From Anaerovibrio lipolyticus DSM 3074 (GTDB taxonomy: Bacteria; Bacillota; Negativicutes; Selenomonadales; Selenomonadaceae), in contig NZ_FQYW01000004.1 in assembly GCF_900141865.1 (NCBI RefSeq), positions 62,001 to 126,000 on the forward strand: a stretch of DNA of 64,000 nt, written 5' to 3'. The notes below the pieces were generated by a model. That model was not told the DNA's origin and searched no databases. It saw only the letters and a list, made by a program, of their open reading frames with translations. Position numbers and translations under genes: made by a program. Below are positions 1 to 9,340 of the stretch, piece by piece (the first letter of the stretch is position 1; each line of letters begins with the position of its first letter).

Positions 1-48
1 CATTCTCATGAATGCTGCATCATCAACTACTAATACTCTTACTGCCAT
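1..48 (-). CDS. cheY: CheY chemotaxis response regulator (N-terminus only)
   Basis: Only the first 16 codons lie in the window; they read MAVRVLVVDDAAFMRM, the standard start of CheY with the acidic pair (DD) that helps bind Mg2+ in the receiver domain. A Shine-Dalgarno GAGGAG sits about 8 bases before the ATG at 48. It is the last visible gene of the flagellar operon, directly after fliY, which encodes the CheY-P phosphatase/switch protein, as in Bacillus. Phospho-CheY would bind FliM and FliY to set rotor direction. The rest of the gene, including the phosphorylated Asp, is outside the window. Confidence 0.9.
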   Translation of the reverse strand, partial: MAVRVLVVDDAAFMRM

Positions 49-174
49 TTGTCATCTCTCCTCATCAAATATTCTCATATTTTGAATTGAAATTATACTT
101 ACCTTAGTACACTTTATTATATCTTAATCAACGAGATTTAACAAGTATTACTGTTTTGTAACACATCCATGGAA

Positions 175-1443
175 TTACAGACTCTGTACTCTTTCCATAG
201 GACTTACAATCTCCGTAATACGAACGCCAAAGTTCTCGTCAATTACAACAACTTCGCCCTTGGCTGTGAGCTGACCATTTACATGAATGTCAACTGGCTC
301 ACCGGCCAATTTGTCCAGCTCGATAATCGAACCAGTGGAGAATTCCAAAATCTCCTTAATAGACTTTTTGGCACGTCCCAATTCAACAGTAACCTGCAAT
401 GGAACATCCTGAATGAGGCTGATATTTGCTGTATTGGCCACGGTAGGTTCGTTGGTCAAAGGAGCAAACTGTGCGCTCTGTACTGGAACTCCGGCACCAA
501 CCACAGCAGAATTTGCATACTGTGCTGGTGGAGCGTACATTGGCTGTGGTGTAGCCATCATCTGAGGTGGTGGCGGTGCCATTGGGGCCGCCTGAGGTGG
601 TGGTGGAGGTGGTGCAGCCGCTGGAGCTGGTGCTGGTGTTGGTGCAGGAGCTGCCGCTGGGGCAGGTGCTGCTGGTGCTGGAGCAGGCTCCGGTTCTGGC
701 TCTTCCTCTGGCTGAGCTCCTCCATTCATAAGGAACTCTACCATTTCCTTAGCCACATCTACTGGAAGTATCTGCATGATCTCACTATCAATAAGACCAT
801 CAACCTCCATACGGAAGGATATCTTCGCCACTGGCTCACTCTGGCTGAGGAGCTCAGTGACTTCACTGTTTTCCTCCATACCAAAGTCTACCAAATTTAC
901 CCTTGGTGGTGAAATATCAATCTTCTTGTTGAACATGGTAGACAATGAGGTAGCAACTGTACCCATCATCTGGTTCATGGATTCACCCACCGCACTCATG
1001 TGAATCTCAGTGAGTTCTCCAGGTGGGTTAAGACCATCACCGCCCATCATCAAATCGGCAATGATGGAAGCATCCTGGGCCTGAATGGCCAGAATATTGT
1101 TGCCATTGATACCAATTACATATCCTACCTCGACTATTAAGTAAGGCATTGGGTACTCATCCTTGATGAGCTGCATGGTAGCCATGGAAACAGTAGGAGT
1201 GGTAATGTTTACCTTGTGGCCAAGGAGTACGGACAAGGTTGTGGCCGCACTGCCCATGGAAATATTACCAATCTCTCCTAAAGCATCTTTCTCTATATCT
1301 GAAAGCATGCCATCAACATCTGCTCCAGCATCGGAAGGAGCCGGTGCCGCCTCAGTAGTAGGCTCTGGATCACTGCTTTCAGAAGATCCGCCGCCGCCAT
1401 TCATCAGCGCATCTATCTCCTCCTGTGTAAGCATATCACCCAT
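175..1443 (-). CDS. fliY: Flagellar switch protein FliY (CheC-like phosphatase fused to FliN)
   Basis: Switch-complex protein of the C-ring that also dephosphorylates CheY-P. A short CheY-binding peptide (EIDALMNG) opens the protein. A CheC-like domain follows (about residues 45-240) with two phosphatase motifs, one around EIGN and one around ESMNQ. Then comes a long proline/alanine-rich linker (about 245-330) and a C-terminal SpoA/FliN domain with the VTVELGRAK start. A longer reading from 1455 would put the ATG directly against the ribosome site GGAAGGAG; the ATG at 1443 has normal spacing and gives MGDMLTQEEIDALM, so it is preferred. The start overlaps the end of fliM by a few bases, implying translational coupling. 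Confidence 0.93.
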   Translation of the reverse strand: MGDMLTQEEIDALMNGGGGSSESSDPEPTTEAAPAPSDAGADVDGMLSDIEKDALGEIGNISMGSAATTLSVLLGHKVNITTPTVSMATMQLIKDEYPMPYLIVEVGYVIGINGNNILAIQAQDASIIADLMMGGDGLNPPGELTEIHMSAVGESMNQMMGTVATSLSTMFNKKIDISPPRVNLVDFGMEENSEVTELLSQSEPVAKISFRMEVDGLIDSEIMQILPVDVAKEMVEFLMNGGAQPEEEPEPEPAPAPAAPAPAAAPAPTPAPAPAAAPPPPPPQAAPMAPPPPQMMATPQPMYAPPAQYANSAVVGAGVPVQSAQFAPLTNEPTVANTANISLIQDVPLQVTVELGRAKKSIKEILEFSTGSIIELDKLAGEPVDIHVNGQLTAKGEVVVIDENFGVRITEIVSPMERVQSL

Positions 1444-2443
1444 TAGTGCCTTCATCTCCTTCCGTCTTAATCAATTTCGTAATCTGCACCGCAGATCGTT
1501 TGCCGGATGTACCCGGCCGACACAAGAATTTTGTGTCGCTTCCTATAATACATTTCAGCTCGTCATCAACCTTGGTATCCAGCTGTAAAACATCACCATA
1601 GCTTAATGACAGGAATTCACGAACTGAAATATCGAATTGTCCCATCTGAACTATAACAGGAACCTTTGTCCTCCTAAGCTTCTCTCTGATAATATCAGTA
1701 TTTTCAGGATGATCCTCCTTGCTGACATTAGCAGATACCCAGAAGGTTGTGGTCAGCTTGGACATGATAGGCTCCAGTACAAGGTATGGAATACAAATAT
1801 TTAAGAAGCCTTCTACTGAACCAATCTGTGTCTTCAGCGTAATGATAACAACCATGTCACTAGGTGGTACAATCTGAGCAAACTGAGGGTTTGACTCCAT
1901 TGCCTCCATCTTAGGATTAAACTGAACAACATTGAACCACGCTTCTCTGAGATGTCCCAAAGCCTTATCAAAAATTCTTCTGATAACGGCCTCCTCTATC
2001 TCAGTGAGTACCCGGGGCTTAATGGTATTATCTCCTTGACCGCCAAATACACGGTCTATAATTGAAAACGCAATACCAGAGTTCATCTCCAAAATAATAT
2101 TCCCCTTAAGAGGCGGTACTGCCAATATTCCAATAACACTAGGGTTTGAAAGCGATTGGACAAATTCCTGATATGTCAACTGCTCAACTGACACAACCTC
2201 TACAGATACCAATGCACGCAAGTAGGTGGACAGGTACGTATTAAATAGGCGTGCAAAGTTGTCATGCAGCATATTTAATGTTCTAATCTGATCTTTAGAG
2301 AACTTATCTGGACGCTTGAAGTCGTAAGTTTTAACCTTTTTCTGGTTCTCTTCCTTCTTCATCTCCTCAGCGTCGGCTTCACCAGAAGCGAACTGGGCCA
2401 GTAGTTTATCTATTTCAGATTGTGAGAGTACATCATCTGCCAA
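1436..2443 (-). CDS. fliM: Flagellar motor switch protein FliM
   Basis: C-ring protein that receives phospho-CheY and transmits the switch signal to FliG. The N-terminus carries the conserved CheY-binding segment LSQSEIDKLL; the middle is the CheC-like FliM domain (about 45-235) and the C-terminus a SpoA domain (about 250-330, RTKVPVIVQMGQFDISVREF). At 335 residues it has the normal family length. It lies between fliL and fliY as in Bacillus and clostridial fla operons. Nothing is missing. Confidence 0.97.
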   Translation of the reverse strand: MADDVLSQSEIDKLLAQFASGEADAEEMKKEENQKKVKTYDFKRPDKFSKDQIRTLNMLHDNFARLFNTYLSTYLRALVSVEVVSVEQLTYQEFVQSLSNPSVIGILAVPPLKGNIILEMNSGIAFSIIDRVFGGQGDNTIKPRVLTEIEEAVIRRIFDKALGHLREAWFNVVQFNPKMEAMESNPQFAQIVPPSDMVVIITLKTQIGSVEGFLNICIPYLVLEPIMSKLTTTFWVSANVSKEDHPENTDIIREKLRRTKVPVIVQMGQFDISVREFLSLSYGDVLQLDTKVDDELKCIIGSDTKFLCRPGTSGKRSAVQITKLIKTEGDEGTNG

Positions 2444-2488
2444 GCTTCATCCCCCTTTCCTTCTCAAGATATATATAATGTAACATTT

Positions 2489-3007
2489 TTACTGAAGCAT
2501 AAAGCTGGTGATGTAAACATCATAAACACTGCCCTCGCCGAGAGCCTTGTTTACCTCACTCTTAATCTTGGCCTTCAAATCGTCCTGCTTGTTGGCATCG
2601 AGCTCCTCGATCTTTACAGTACGAAGAATCTGCAGGGTGGAGTCCATAATCTTGGTTTCAGCCATAGGGACGAGCTTGCCCTCTTTTACGACCTCCTCCT
2701 TCTCAGGATTCAGCTCCATAACTACACCGACCTTCAAAAATCTGCTGGCCTTAATGCCACCAACATTGACAATCATACCTTCCTTGGGATCGCCGAGCTT
2801 AACAAAAACGCCAGGGTCGTGATTCTTTACTTCACCACCTGCTACGTTAGAGCCGTTGGACATCACCTGAGTGGTAATGAAAAAGGAAATACCGCCGGCC
2901 AGTATCAAGCCAAAAAGAATAAGAACTACTACAATAATGATAGGGAACTTCTTACTTTTGCCACCTGCTTCGGGAGCCGGTTCCTCGATCTTTTCTTCAT
3001 CAGCCAT
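2489..3007 (-). CDS. fliL: Flagellar basal body-associated protein FliL
   Basis: Single-pass inner-membrane protein that surrounds the stator near the rotor and supports motor torque. The sequence has a short charged cytoplasmic head, one hydrophobic segment (about residues 24-46, IIIVVVLILFGLILAGG) and a periplasmic FliL domain ending in VYDVYITSFMLQ, typical of the family. It is placed between flbD and fliM. The stator genes motA and motB, often inserted here in related operons, are absent from this operon. Confidence 0.93.
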   Translation of the reverse strand: MADEEKIEEPAPEAGGKSKKFPIIIVVVLILFGLILAGGISFFITTQVMSNGSNVAGGEVKNHDPGVFVKLGDPKEGMIVNVGGIKASRFLKVGVVMELNPEKEEVVKEGKLVPMAETKIMDSTLQILRTVKIEELDANKQDDLKAKIKSEVNKALGEGSVYDVYITSFMLQ

Positions 3008-3114
3008 TCTATGTCACTCCTTCATTTTTTATCTATACCATTGACGAGAATCCTTTCTCATCAAAATATATTCAATATTAATATTTTACCAATTCTATGG
3101 CAAAATACAACTAC

Positions 3115-3312
3115 TTATTTAAACCAGGCTCTCTTATACTTTACCACCTGGCGGACAACCTCTTCCATTGGTTCCTCAACGATAATCTTCTTGCCATTGG
3201 TGAGGGTAATAACAGTATCTGGTGTTTCCTCTATTGTCTCAATTATTTCAGCATTAAGTACAAATTCTGCTTTTTGTTTTTTTTCTGAATTAAATCTTGT
3301 AAGCTTAATCAT
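3115..3312 (-). CDS. flbD: FlbD/SwrD family flagellar protein
   Basis: Small (65-residue) protein of the FlbD family, called SwrD in Bacillus subtilis, where it promotes swarming motor power. It begins MIKLTRFN, has the typical ITLTNGKKIIVEE core and sits directly after flgE. An upstream extension to 3366 exists in frame, but a strong ribosome site GGGGGAG lies 8 bases before the ATG at 3312, so that start is used. Its biochemical role is not settled; the assignment rests on family pattern and position. Confidence 0.88.
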   Translation of the reverse strand: MIKLTRFNSEKKQKAEFVLNAEIIETIEETPDTVITLTNGKKIIVEEPMEEVVRQVVKYKRAWFK

Positions 3313-3422
3313 AACTAAGCTCCCCCTTAGAACATTGTAATACTTATTGGCAGGTGTAGGAAGCACCTGCCAATAAATATTTGAAAAACCCTTTTAAAGT
3401 CCTAATTACTAAGACCTATTTA

Positions 3423-4826
3423 TTATCTCTTCATGTTGATGAGGTTCTCCAGCATCTCGTCGGATACGGTTATAATCTTGGAGTTGGACTGGAAACCACG
3501 CTGGGTGATAATCATGTTACTGAATTCCTCGGCCACATCTACATTGGACATTTCCAGTGCAGAGGCAGTAATGGTAGCACCAAAGCCGCCTGCAGTACCA
3601 ATATTTGGAGTACCGGAGTTATTTGACTCAACATAGAGAGAATTACCCTTCTTGGTAAGACCAGGAGCATTGGTAAACTGGGCTACGGCAATCTGGGCCT
3701 CCTTACGAAGCACGCCATTGGTATATGTGCCTACTACAGTACCTGACTCATCAATAGTTACAGTATCCAGTGTACCGGAAGCATAGCCATCAGCCTCTGC
3801 GTTAATGGTGCTGGAATTAGCATACTGGGTAAGCTTGTCAAAGGTAATTGCCACAGTCTGACCAGCCGCACCATTACCATTGGAATAAGCTAATGTCAAA
3901 GAAGCACTACCAGAATCAAAAGCTCCTGTTTCCTTGAATTTAATCTCAGCATTAGGCATAGTCAAGGTAGTTATGGAACCATCCTCCTCTTTAATCGTAG
4001 CTTGGGCTAATCTAGCAGACCAGGTATTAGCAGCAGTTTTTTCAACAGTTATAGGAACAACGTGAGCAGACCCCAATGAATCATAAACTTTAACCGTTGT
4101 AGACAACGGAATACTATTATTCTTATTATACGTTCCAGATGTTACTGTCTGAGTAGTGCCATCCGACATAGTAAGAACCGCCGCAATATAACTAGAGGTG
4201 CCGCCTACCGTTACTGTGTTGAGTCCAGTTGTCTGATTGCCATCACTATCAGTGGCTGAAATTGCTGTAATAGTCGGTGCAGTAGCATTAAGATTATTAA
4301 TATAATCAGCTTTTTTCGTTGCAGAAGATGGCATAGTCTTACCGGCGCGAATCTGAATAGACGAGGTAGCACCGTTGGTATTAATTGAATTATGCTCAGT
4401 GGCAGAAGCGTTCATATACCCCTGAACATAAAGGCCCTCTGCGTTGACCAGATTACCTTCAGCATCAAAGTTAAAAGCACCATTACGGGTATAGAAGGTC
4501 TGATTGCCCTGCTTTACTACGAAAAGGGCATTACCGGAAAGGCACAAATCGGTGTTTATACCGGTGCTCTGTACGGAGCCGTCCTTGAAGTTTACATCAA
4601 TGGCGGAAATCTTGGAACCAAGACCGATCTGCTTAGGGTTGGTACCACCAGTGGTGCCGGAGGCCTGGGAAGCAGCGGTAAGGGTCTGGCTAAGGGAATC
4701 CTCAAAGTTTACACGGGAGGATTTAAAACCAGTGGTGTTTACATTGGAAATATTGTTACCGATAACATCCATACGAGTCTGATGATTTTTAAGACCGGAA
4801 ACGCCGGAAAAAAGTGAACGCATCAT
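3423..4826 (-). CDS. flgE: Flagellar hook protein FlgE
   Basis: Structural subunit of the flagellar hook, exported by the flagellar type III apparatus. The N-terminus carries the rod/hook signature (GNNISNVNTTGFKSSRV) and the C-terminus the matching FlgE/FlgG tail (SNVDVAEEFSNMI ... ENLINMKR). The middle (about 130-380) is Thr/Ser/Asn-rich and variable, as expected for the surface-exposed hook domains. The length of 467 is normal. Upstream lie flgD (hook cap) and fliK (hook-length ruler). Confidence 0.95.
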   Translation of the reverse strand: MMRSLFSGVSGLKNHQTRMDVIGNNISNVNTTGFKSSRVNFEDSLSQTLTAASQASGTTGGTNPKQIGLGSKISAIDVNFKDGSVQSTGINTDLCLSGNALFVVKQGNQTFYTRNGAFNFDAEGNLVNAEGLYVQGYMNASATEHNSINTNGATSSIQIRAGKTMPSSATKKADYINNLNATAPTITAISATDSDGNQTTGLNTVTVGGTSSYIAAVLTMSDGTTQTVTSGTYNKNNSIPLSTTVKVYDSLGSAHVVPITVEKTAANTWSARLAQATIKEEDGSITTLTMPNAEIKFKETGAFDSGSASLTLAYSNGNGAAGQTVAITFDKLTQYANSSTINAEADGYASGTLDTVTIDESGTVVGTYTNGVLRKEAQIAVAQFTNAPGLTKKGNSLYVESNNSGTPNIGTAGGFGATITASALEMSNVDVAEEFSNMIITQRGFQSNSKIITVSDEMLENLINMKR

Positions 4827-4918
4827 AATGAATCAATCTCCTTTTCTTGTTCTGATGCGGCTGTGTGGTAAAGGACATCTGTCATTCCGTCCTTTAAGCT
4901 CTCCATATAGGTCCAAGC

Positions 4919-5311
4919 TTACAATATGGCCGCACTGTCAATATTCGTAAAAATGTTTTCCTTTGCACTTGATCCATCCATGGCGGTAATTACAGTCCTG
5001 TTGGCGACACTGACAACTAAAGCGGCATCATTCATATAGATAACGGATTCCTTAGCTCCCTTTTCAGCCATCCTGGCTACCGTGTCATCCAACTTCGCAA
5101 GGTCTTCTTCACTGAAATTCAGATTACGGTCATTGAGTCTCTGAATTGCATGATTTGAAAACATCACCTTGTTGGAGCTTTCCTTTAACAAGCTGGCAAA
5201 GGATGCTCCCTTGTTAACTGCTGAACCAGCATTGGTTCGGCGACTATTGAGACTGGAATTTTCCACTGGCAAAATGGGTTGTGACGGAAAATAAATTCGT
5301 GGGTCACTCAT
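4919..5311 (-). CDS. Flagellar operon protein (FlgD-linked, TIGR02530-like)
   Basis: Small protein of 130 residues matching the pattern of the 'flagellar operon protein' family found between flgD and flgE in Firmicutes. The conserved part (about 50-125) reads FSNHAIQRLNDRNL, then a KGAKESVIYMND stretch and a C-terminal TVITAMDG. The first 45 residues look disordered. No enzymatic motif is seen and the function is unknown. Its fixed place beside the hook cap gene suggests a role in hook assembly or export, but that is inference. Confidence 0.8.
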   Translation of the reverse strand: MSDPRIYFPSQPILPVENSSLNSRRTNAGSAVNKGASFASLLKESSNKVMFSNHAIQRLNDRNLNFSEEDLAKLDDTVARMAEKGAKESVIYMNDAALVVSVANRTVITAMDGSSAKENIFTNIDSAAIL

Positions 5312-5329
5312 ATTCTGCCTCCAATACTT

Positions 5330-5827
5330 TTATACACCATCGCCTACACGAGTTATATGTGCTATGTCGACCTTGGTGGACATATCTGTACCATCCGGGC
5401 CCTTTACAGTTGCAAGGACGGAGGTTTTGCCATCGGTAACACTTACACCGCTAACCTTGCCCTCATAGAAGGTTTTACCATCAGCGGACCACTGAATATT
5501 TTTGCCAATCATGCCACTAAGCTGCCCCACCAATACGGAGGAATCGATGTTTTCCACCAGAGAATAAACATCACCCAGCTTGGATGCTACGTTGGTCATC
5601 TGCTCCAAGGAGGAATACTGGGCCAGCTGTGCCAAATATTCGGTGTTGTCCATTGGAGAAAGGGGATCCTGATACTGCATCTGGGTTACCAACAGGGAAA
5701 GGAATGCGTCCTTGTCCAGCTCGTTCTTCTTGCCAACCTCAGAGGCCTTCACACCCTGGGTGGACTTGTAGGTTTCCAGATCATAGGTCTTGCCATCTAC
5801 AGTAATGGTATTTAATGAATTTGCCAT
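5330..5827 (-). CDS. flgD: Flagellar hook assembly (cap) protein FlgD
   Basis: Hook-capping scaffold needed for polymerisation of FlgE. The family signature is clear around residues 37-80: DAFLSLLVTQMQYQDPLSP followed by MDNTEYLAQLAQYSSLEQM. At 165 residues it is a short FlgD: the N-terminal part and one small beta domain are present, while the longer Ig-like C-terminal region of enterobacterial FlgD is reduced, as is usual in Firmicutes. It sits between fliK and the small flagellar operon protein. Confidence 0.95.
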   Translation of the reverse strand: MANSLNTITVDGKTYDLETYKSTQGVKASEVGKKNELDKDAFLSLLVTQMQYQDPLSPMDNTEYLAQLAQYSSLEQMTNVASKLGDVYSLVENIDSSVLVGQLSGMIGKNIQWSADGKTFYEGKVSGVSVTDGKTSVLATVKGPDGTDMSTKVDIAHITRVGDGV

Positions 5828-5850
5828 ATATTTCTCTCCTTTCTAAAATT

Positions 5851-7494
5851 TTATACTGCGTAATCAACGCCATCGGAAATCTTATTGCCCTCGCTGTCGC
5901 GAATAACCTCGGTGGCCTTGTTTACCGGCTCTGCTGCAAGATTCTCCACATCATCCTCAAAATCCTTCAGATCAATCTGCTGGCTTCTGACATTCTGCTG
6001 TTCCTGCTGCTGCTGATAATAGCCCTGGCTCTGTCCCTCTGGTAGCTGTCCATCGGAAAGACCGGTCTGTACTTCTACACTGTCAACCTTGATGCCCTGC
6101 TCGTTCAGCTCCTTCTGTAGCTGAATCATTGAGGTTTCAAGCATTGCCCTAACTTGAGCGTTATCAGTGTGGAAGGTGGCAGTTACACCGCCGTTGCTGT
6201 TTACGGCAACCTTCAGAGTCAAATCACCAAGATGTCTTGGATTCAGCTTGATTACCATTTCGGTGTTTTCAGCATTACGGAGAAGTCTAGCCTGCTCCAC
6301 AATCTGCTGATTAATCTGATAATCAGCTCTGGTCTGGCTCACGTTCTGCTGACCCGGAATCTGGGCTGTATTGTCAGCGGTCTGGGTCTGAACATTGGAA
6401 ACATTTGCGGCTTGGGCTGCATCCATACGGTTGGTGAAGGTTGTTTCTTCACTTTCTGCTGGCTGAGCCTGTGGTACCGCCATGGTCTCTGTTTCTGTTG
6501 CCTGTGGTAAGCCCTGCTGGGACTGCTGTCCATCTGGATTTAAGCCCTGCTTGGCATCATTACCAGCTACCACCTGAGTCTGCTGACCAATGAGATTGTT
6601 CATATCCTCCACAGTAGTTTTCTGAGGAGCCGTTTCAACAGCCTTTGTTTCCTGTGCTACAACCCTGCCGGACAAAACTGCCAGCAGCTGCTGTTCCTTG
6701 GTCATATCTCCTGAATTCATTACCTGGGAGCCATCTGGTGCGGTTACCTTTTCCACTGGCTGTACTGGCTTTAACAGTGCCTCAATGGACTTAGGCTGGT
6801 GCATCTCTGACTGCTTCACCTGTGGCTGAGTATTTTCACTTTGAGCCATTGGCTGTGCCTCTGCCTCGGTTACTACAGCATCATTAACCACCACATTTGT
6901 CTTTGCAGTATCCTGAGCCTTTGCCTCAGTCTGAATGGACTGCTGCTGGAGCTGAGTAGCTGCTGTTGGCTGCTGTAATTCCTGGGCTGCTGCGCTAACC
7001 TCTGGTGCTGTGGTATCCACCTGCGCCATCTGCTGAACCGGCTGCTCCAATGCCACTGAAGCTGCCTCAGTCTGCACTTGCTGAGTGGAAGTTGTCAGTT
7101 CTGCTAGTGGAAGCTGAACCACAGTGGCAGCCACTGCTTCGGCTGTCATTTCCTCTGCTGTCTCATCCACCACCTCAGCTACTGCCTCTTTGGCATCAGC
7201 ACCTGTTGTGGTATCAGCATTTTCAGAGCTTTTCTGCACTGCTTTTTCGGCTGCAGGATTTTCTACAGCCTCCTTGGCAGCCTGGGCCAGCTTGTCATCC
7301 TTTGCTACATCCTTAGTAGCATCATTGGTGGCGTCCTTGGTAACGTCCTTCAGCTCAGATGAGAAGTCCTTGCCCTGCTTGCCAGTGGATGCCTTGCGGC
7401 CCTCAAAGGCAGTGTTGACATTTTTCTGCTGAACATTGGCCTGTGGCGCAGCGGGTGCAGCGGTAAAGAGATTTGTACTTACATTTGTTCCCAT
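5851..7494 (-). CDS. fliK: Flagellar hook-length control protein FliK
   Basis: Secreted molecular ruler that sets hook length and switches export specificity. The C-terminal Flg_hook domain is recognisable (about 415-505; EMVIKLNPRHLGDLTLKV) followed by a Gln-rich tail. The first 400 residues are low-complexity, rich in Gln, Ala, Thr and Glu, typical of the disordered ruler part. At 547 residues it is on the long side. The start ATG at 7494 has GGAGGTGAATTC upstream. Position before flgD is the usual one. Confidence 0.93.
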   Translation of the reverse strand: MGTNVSTNLFTAAPAAPQANVQQKNVNTAFEGRKASTGKQGKDFSSELKDVTKDATNDATKDVAKDDKLAQAAKEAVENPAAEKAVQKSSENADTTTGADAKEAVAEVVDETAEEMTAEAVAATVVQLPLAELTTSTQQVQTEAASVALEQPVQQMAQVDTTAPEVSAAAQELQQPTAATQLQQQSIQTEAKAQDTAKTNVVVNDAVVTEAEAQPMAQSENTQPQVKQSEMHQPKSIEALLKPVQPVEKVTAPDGSQVMNSGDMTKEQQLLAVLSGRVVAQETKAVETAPQKTTVEDMNNLIGQQTQVVAGNDAKQGLNPDGQQSQQGLPQATETETMAVPQAQPAESEETTFTNRMDAAQAANVSNVQTQTADNTAQIPGQQNVSQTRADYQINQQIVEQARLLRNAENTEMVIKLNPRHLGDLTLKVAVNSNGGVTATFHTDNAQVRAMLETSMIQLQKELNEQGIKVDSVEVQTGLSDGQLPEGQSQGYYQQQQEQQNVRSQQIDLKDFEDDVENLAAEPVNKATEVIRDSEGNKISDGVDYAV

Positions 7495-7625
7495 GAATTC
7501 ACCTCCTTAAAAAAATGAATAATATATATGGAAGGCACCGTATTAGTGCTTAACCATCAAGATTATTTTATCAAAAGAAGATTAAATCATAATTAAGAAA
7601 GATTATTAATTGATTAATTATATCC

Positions 7626-8249
7626 TTATTCGGGATTACCACTCTGATTCTGCCCAGGCTGTGGTGGATTCTGCATAACACGCTTTGGTGCGCCGTTATA
7701 CATAATCTTGGTTATATTGGCTGCCCGGTCCGTATCAAACTTGGTGAGAACCTGAGATACCTGGGACTCGTCCATACGCTGAAGGATGGATATAACAATA
7801 TCATCATCCATGGATTCCAATATCTTGGCAGCTTCCTCTGGCTTCATTTCGTTGTAGAGACGGGCCAGCTTGGAAACACGTTTCTTTTCTGCAGCCTGTC
7901 TTTCCTTGGTCTGCTTTTCTATTTCCTCCTTGGAAAGAACCACTGGCTTGGACTTGGTTTTAGCATCAGCCTTCTTGTCATCCTTCTTGGTTTCGGTACG
8001 CTTTTCCGCCTCATCCACAGATGACTCACCATCTTCTACCGGTCTTACAAAATATTCTCCTATAATCGGCAGCTCATAAAGACCATATTTTTCATTAGCT
8101 TCATTGGTGTCAATGATTCTGAAATAGATGCCTAAAAAGAAGCCAGCAATGATTATTATAAACAGCACCAGGGCTATCAGAAGAAACTTCAATATTTTTT
8201 TGAATTTACTTGGCTTTTTCCCAGCTTCGCCGTTCTGATTCTCGTCCAT
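7626..8249 (-). CDS. MotE/YlxF-like membrane protein of the flagellar operon
   Basis: Membrane-anchored protein with one hydrophobic segment near residues 20-42, a charged Lys/Glu-rich region, and a C-terminal helical domain like the MgtE N-terminal fold (LARLYNEMKPEEAAKIL ... ISILQRMDESQVSQVL). This is the pattern of Bacillus YlxF and the MotE/FliG-C-like chaperone family that helps the motility apparatus. A GTG start at 8258 is possible in frame, but AGGGTGG five bases before the ATG at 8249 favours the shorter form. The gene sits between the transglycosylase and fliK. Confidence 0.8.
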   Translation of the reverse strand: MDENQNGEAGKKPSKFKKILKFLLIALVLFIIIIAGFFLGIYFRIIDTNEANEKYGLYELPIIGEYFVRPVEDGESSVDEAEKRTETKKDDKKADAKTKSKPVVLSKEEIEKQTKERQAAEKKRVSKLARLYNEMKPEEAAKILESMDDDIVISILQRMDESQVSQVLTKFDTDRAANITKIMYNGAPKRVMQNPPQPGQNQSGNPE

Positions 8250-8270
8250 TAAATCCACCCTATATATCTA

Positions 8271-8837
8271 TTATCGATAAATATCCAGTACCTTATTTAC
8301 ATAATTTTGGGTCTCAATATACGGAGGAACCCCACCATAATCCTTAACGGCCTGAGGACCGGCATTGTATGCGGCCACGGCCTTCTTCACATCCCCATTG
8401 AAGGTATCAAGCATTTCCTTTATATACTTGGCACCACCATCAATGTTCTGCTGCTTGTTATATGGGTCAACGCCCAAAGCTGCAGCAGTGTCCGGCATAA
8501 GCTGCATAATGCCAACAGCTCCTGCAGAGGATACGGCCTCCTGATTGCCACCGGATTCAGTCTGGGCAATGGCTGCCACAAGACGCGGATCAACATGATA
8601 CTTGGAGGCAGCTTCATTTATAAGTGCAGAGGTATCTCCTCCAAAGGAGGTGGCCTCCACCTTGGTGCCACTAAAATCCTTGGTAGGGTCCAGCTTGCCC
8701 TCCGCTGCCTTCAGCTCTGCAGCAAAGGAGTTTTTCCCGGAAGCATTGGCATTGTAGGCAGGCTTGCTGATACCAAATCTATCATTAAGTTCATTAATGC
8801 GCTGGACAACGCTTTCCAGCCCTTCTATTCTCATCAT
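8271..8837 (-). CDS. Lytic transglycosylase in flagellar operon (SLT domain)
   Basis: Peptidoglycan-cleaving lytic transglycosylase, probably opening the wall for the growing rod. The C-terminal half (about 72-185) is an SLT domain with the catalytic Glu at residue 94 in AQTESGG, followed by SAGAVGIMQLMP and AVAAYNAGPQAV, the three hallmark motifs. No signal peptide is seen; the N-terminal 70 residues resemble those of flagellar-operon transglycosylases that may leave through the flagellar export system. It sits after fliJ. A second Met directly after the first makes the exact start uncertain by one codon. Confidence 0.87.
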   Translation of the reverse strand: MMRIEGLESVVQRINELNDRFGISKPAYNANASGKNSFAAELKAAEGKLDPTKDFSGTKVEATSFGGDTSALINEAASKYHVDPRLVAAIAQTESGGNQEAVSSAGAVGIMQLMPDTAAALGVDPYNKQQNIDGGAKYIKEMLDTFNGDVKKAVAAYNAGPQAVKDYGGVPPYIETQNYVNKVLDIYR

Positions 8838-8866
8838 ATTAAATCACCTTTACATATACAGATGTG

Positions 8867-9316
8867 TTAACCCATATTTCGGAAATAGAGCTGACCGCCG
8901 ATTTCATCCAGCACCTTCTGTTCCTCAAAGAGAACCTCAGCCATGTATTGCTGGAACCGTTTTTCCTTCAGCTGTTCAATGCTCTTAAGCTTATTCATTA
9001 TCTTCACCAGCTCTGCCATGCGTTTCTGCCTTTCCGCCTGACATTCCATAATGTAATGCTGCTGTTGTTCTATCTGTTCTCGCTTATAGTTGAAGAAGCT
9101 GTTATAGGTCATCAGCGTTCCCACGGTGATGGTTCCCTTGCTGGTAAGGGCATCGTAATCCTTATGCCCCTGGGCCATCTGCTCCAGCAATTCCTCCAGG
9201 TGATGTCTTGCTTCTTCAACCTTTTTGGTGGCGGTGGCCAGTTCAACCTGGGCCTGGTCCTTATTCATTTTGGTAACCTTCAGAAGGGTTTCCAACTGGA
9301 ACCGAAACTTTTTCAT
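8867..9316 (-). CDS. fliJ: Flagellar export chaperone FliJ
   Basis: Soluble component of the flagellar export ATPase complex, sitting as a coiled coil in the FliI ring. The 149-residue protein is almost entirely helical coiled coil (MKKFRFQLETLLKVTKMNKDQ start is typical of FliJ) and rich in Gln, Glu and Lys. It follows fliI with a spacing of 24 bases. Sequence conservation in FliJ is low, so the call rests on the N-terminal pattern, the length and the position. Confidence 0.9.
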   Translation of the reverse strand: MKKFRFQLETLLKVTKMNKDQAQVELATATKKVEEARHHLEELLEQMAQGHKDYDALTSKGTITVGTLMTYNSFFNYKREQIEQQQHYIMECQAERQKRMAELVKIMNKLKSIEQLKEKRFQQYMAEVLFEEQKVLDEIGGQLYFRNMG

Positions 9317-9340
9317 GTTTCACTGCCTCCACCGTCTATA

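Noticed and set aside
169-912. 247-codon plus-strand frame with many Trp and Cys
   Set aside because: Mirror of the Pro/Ala linker of FliY.
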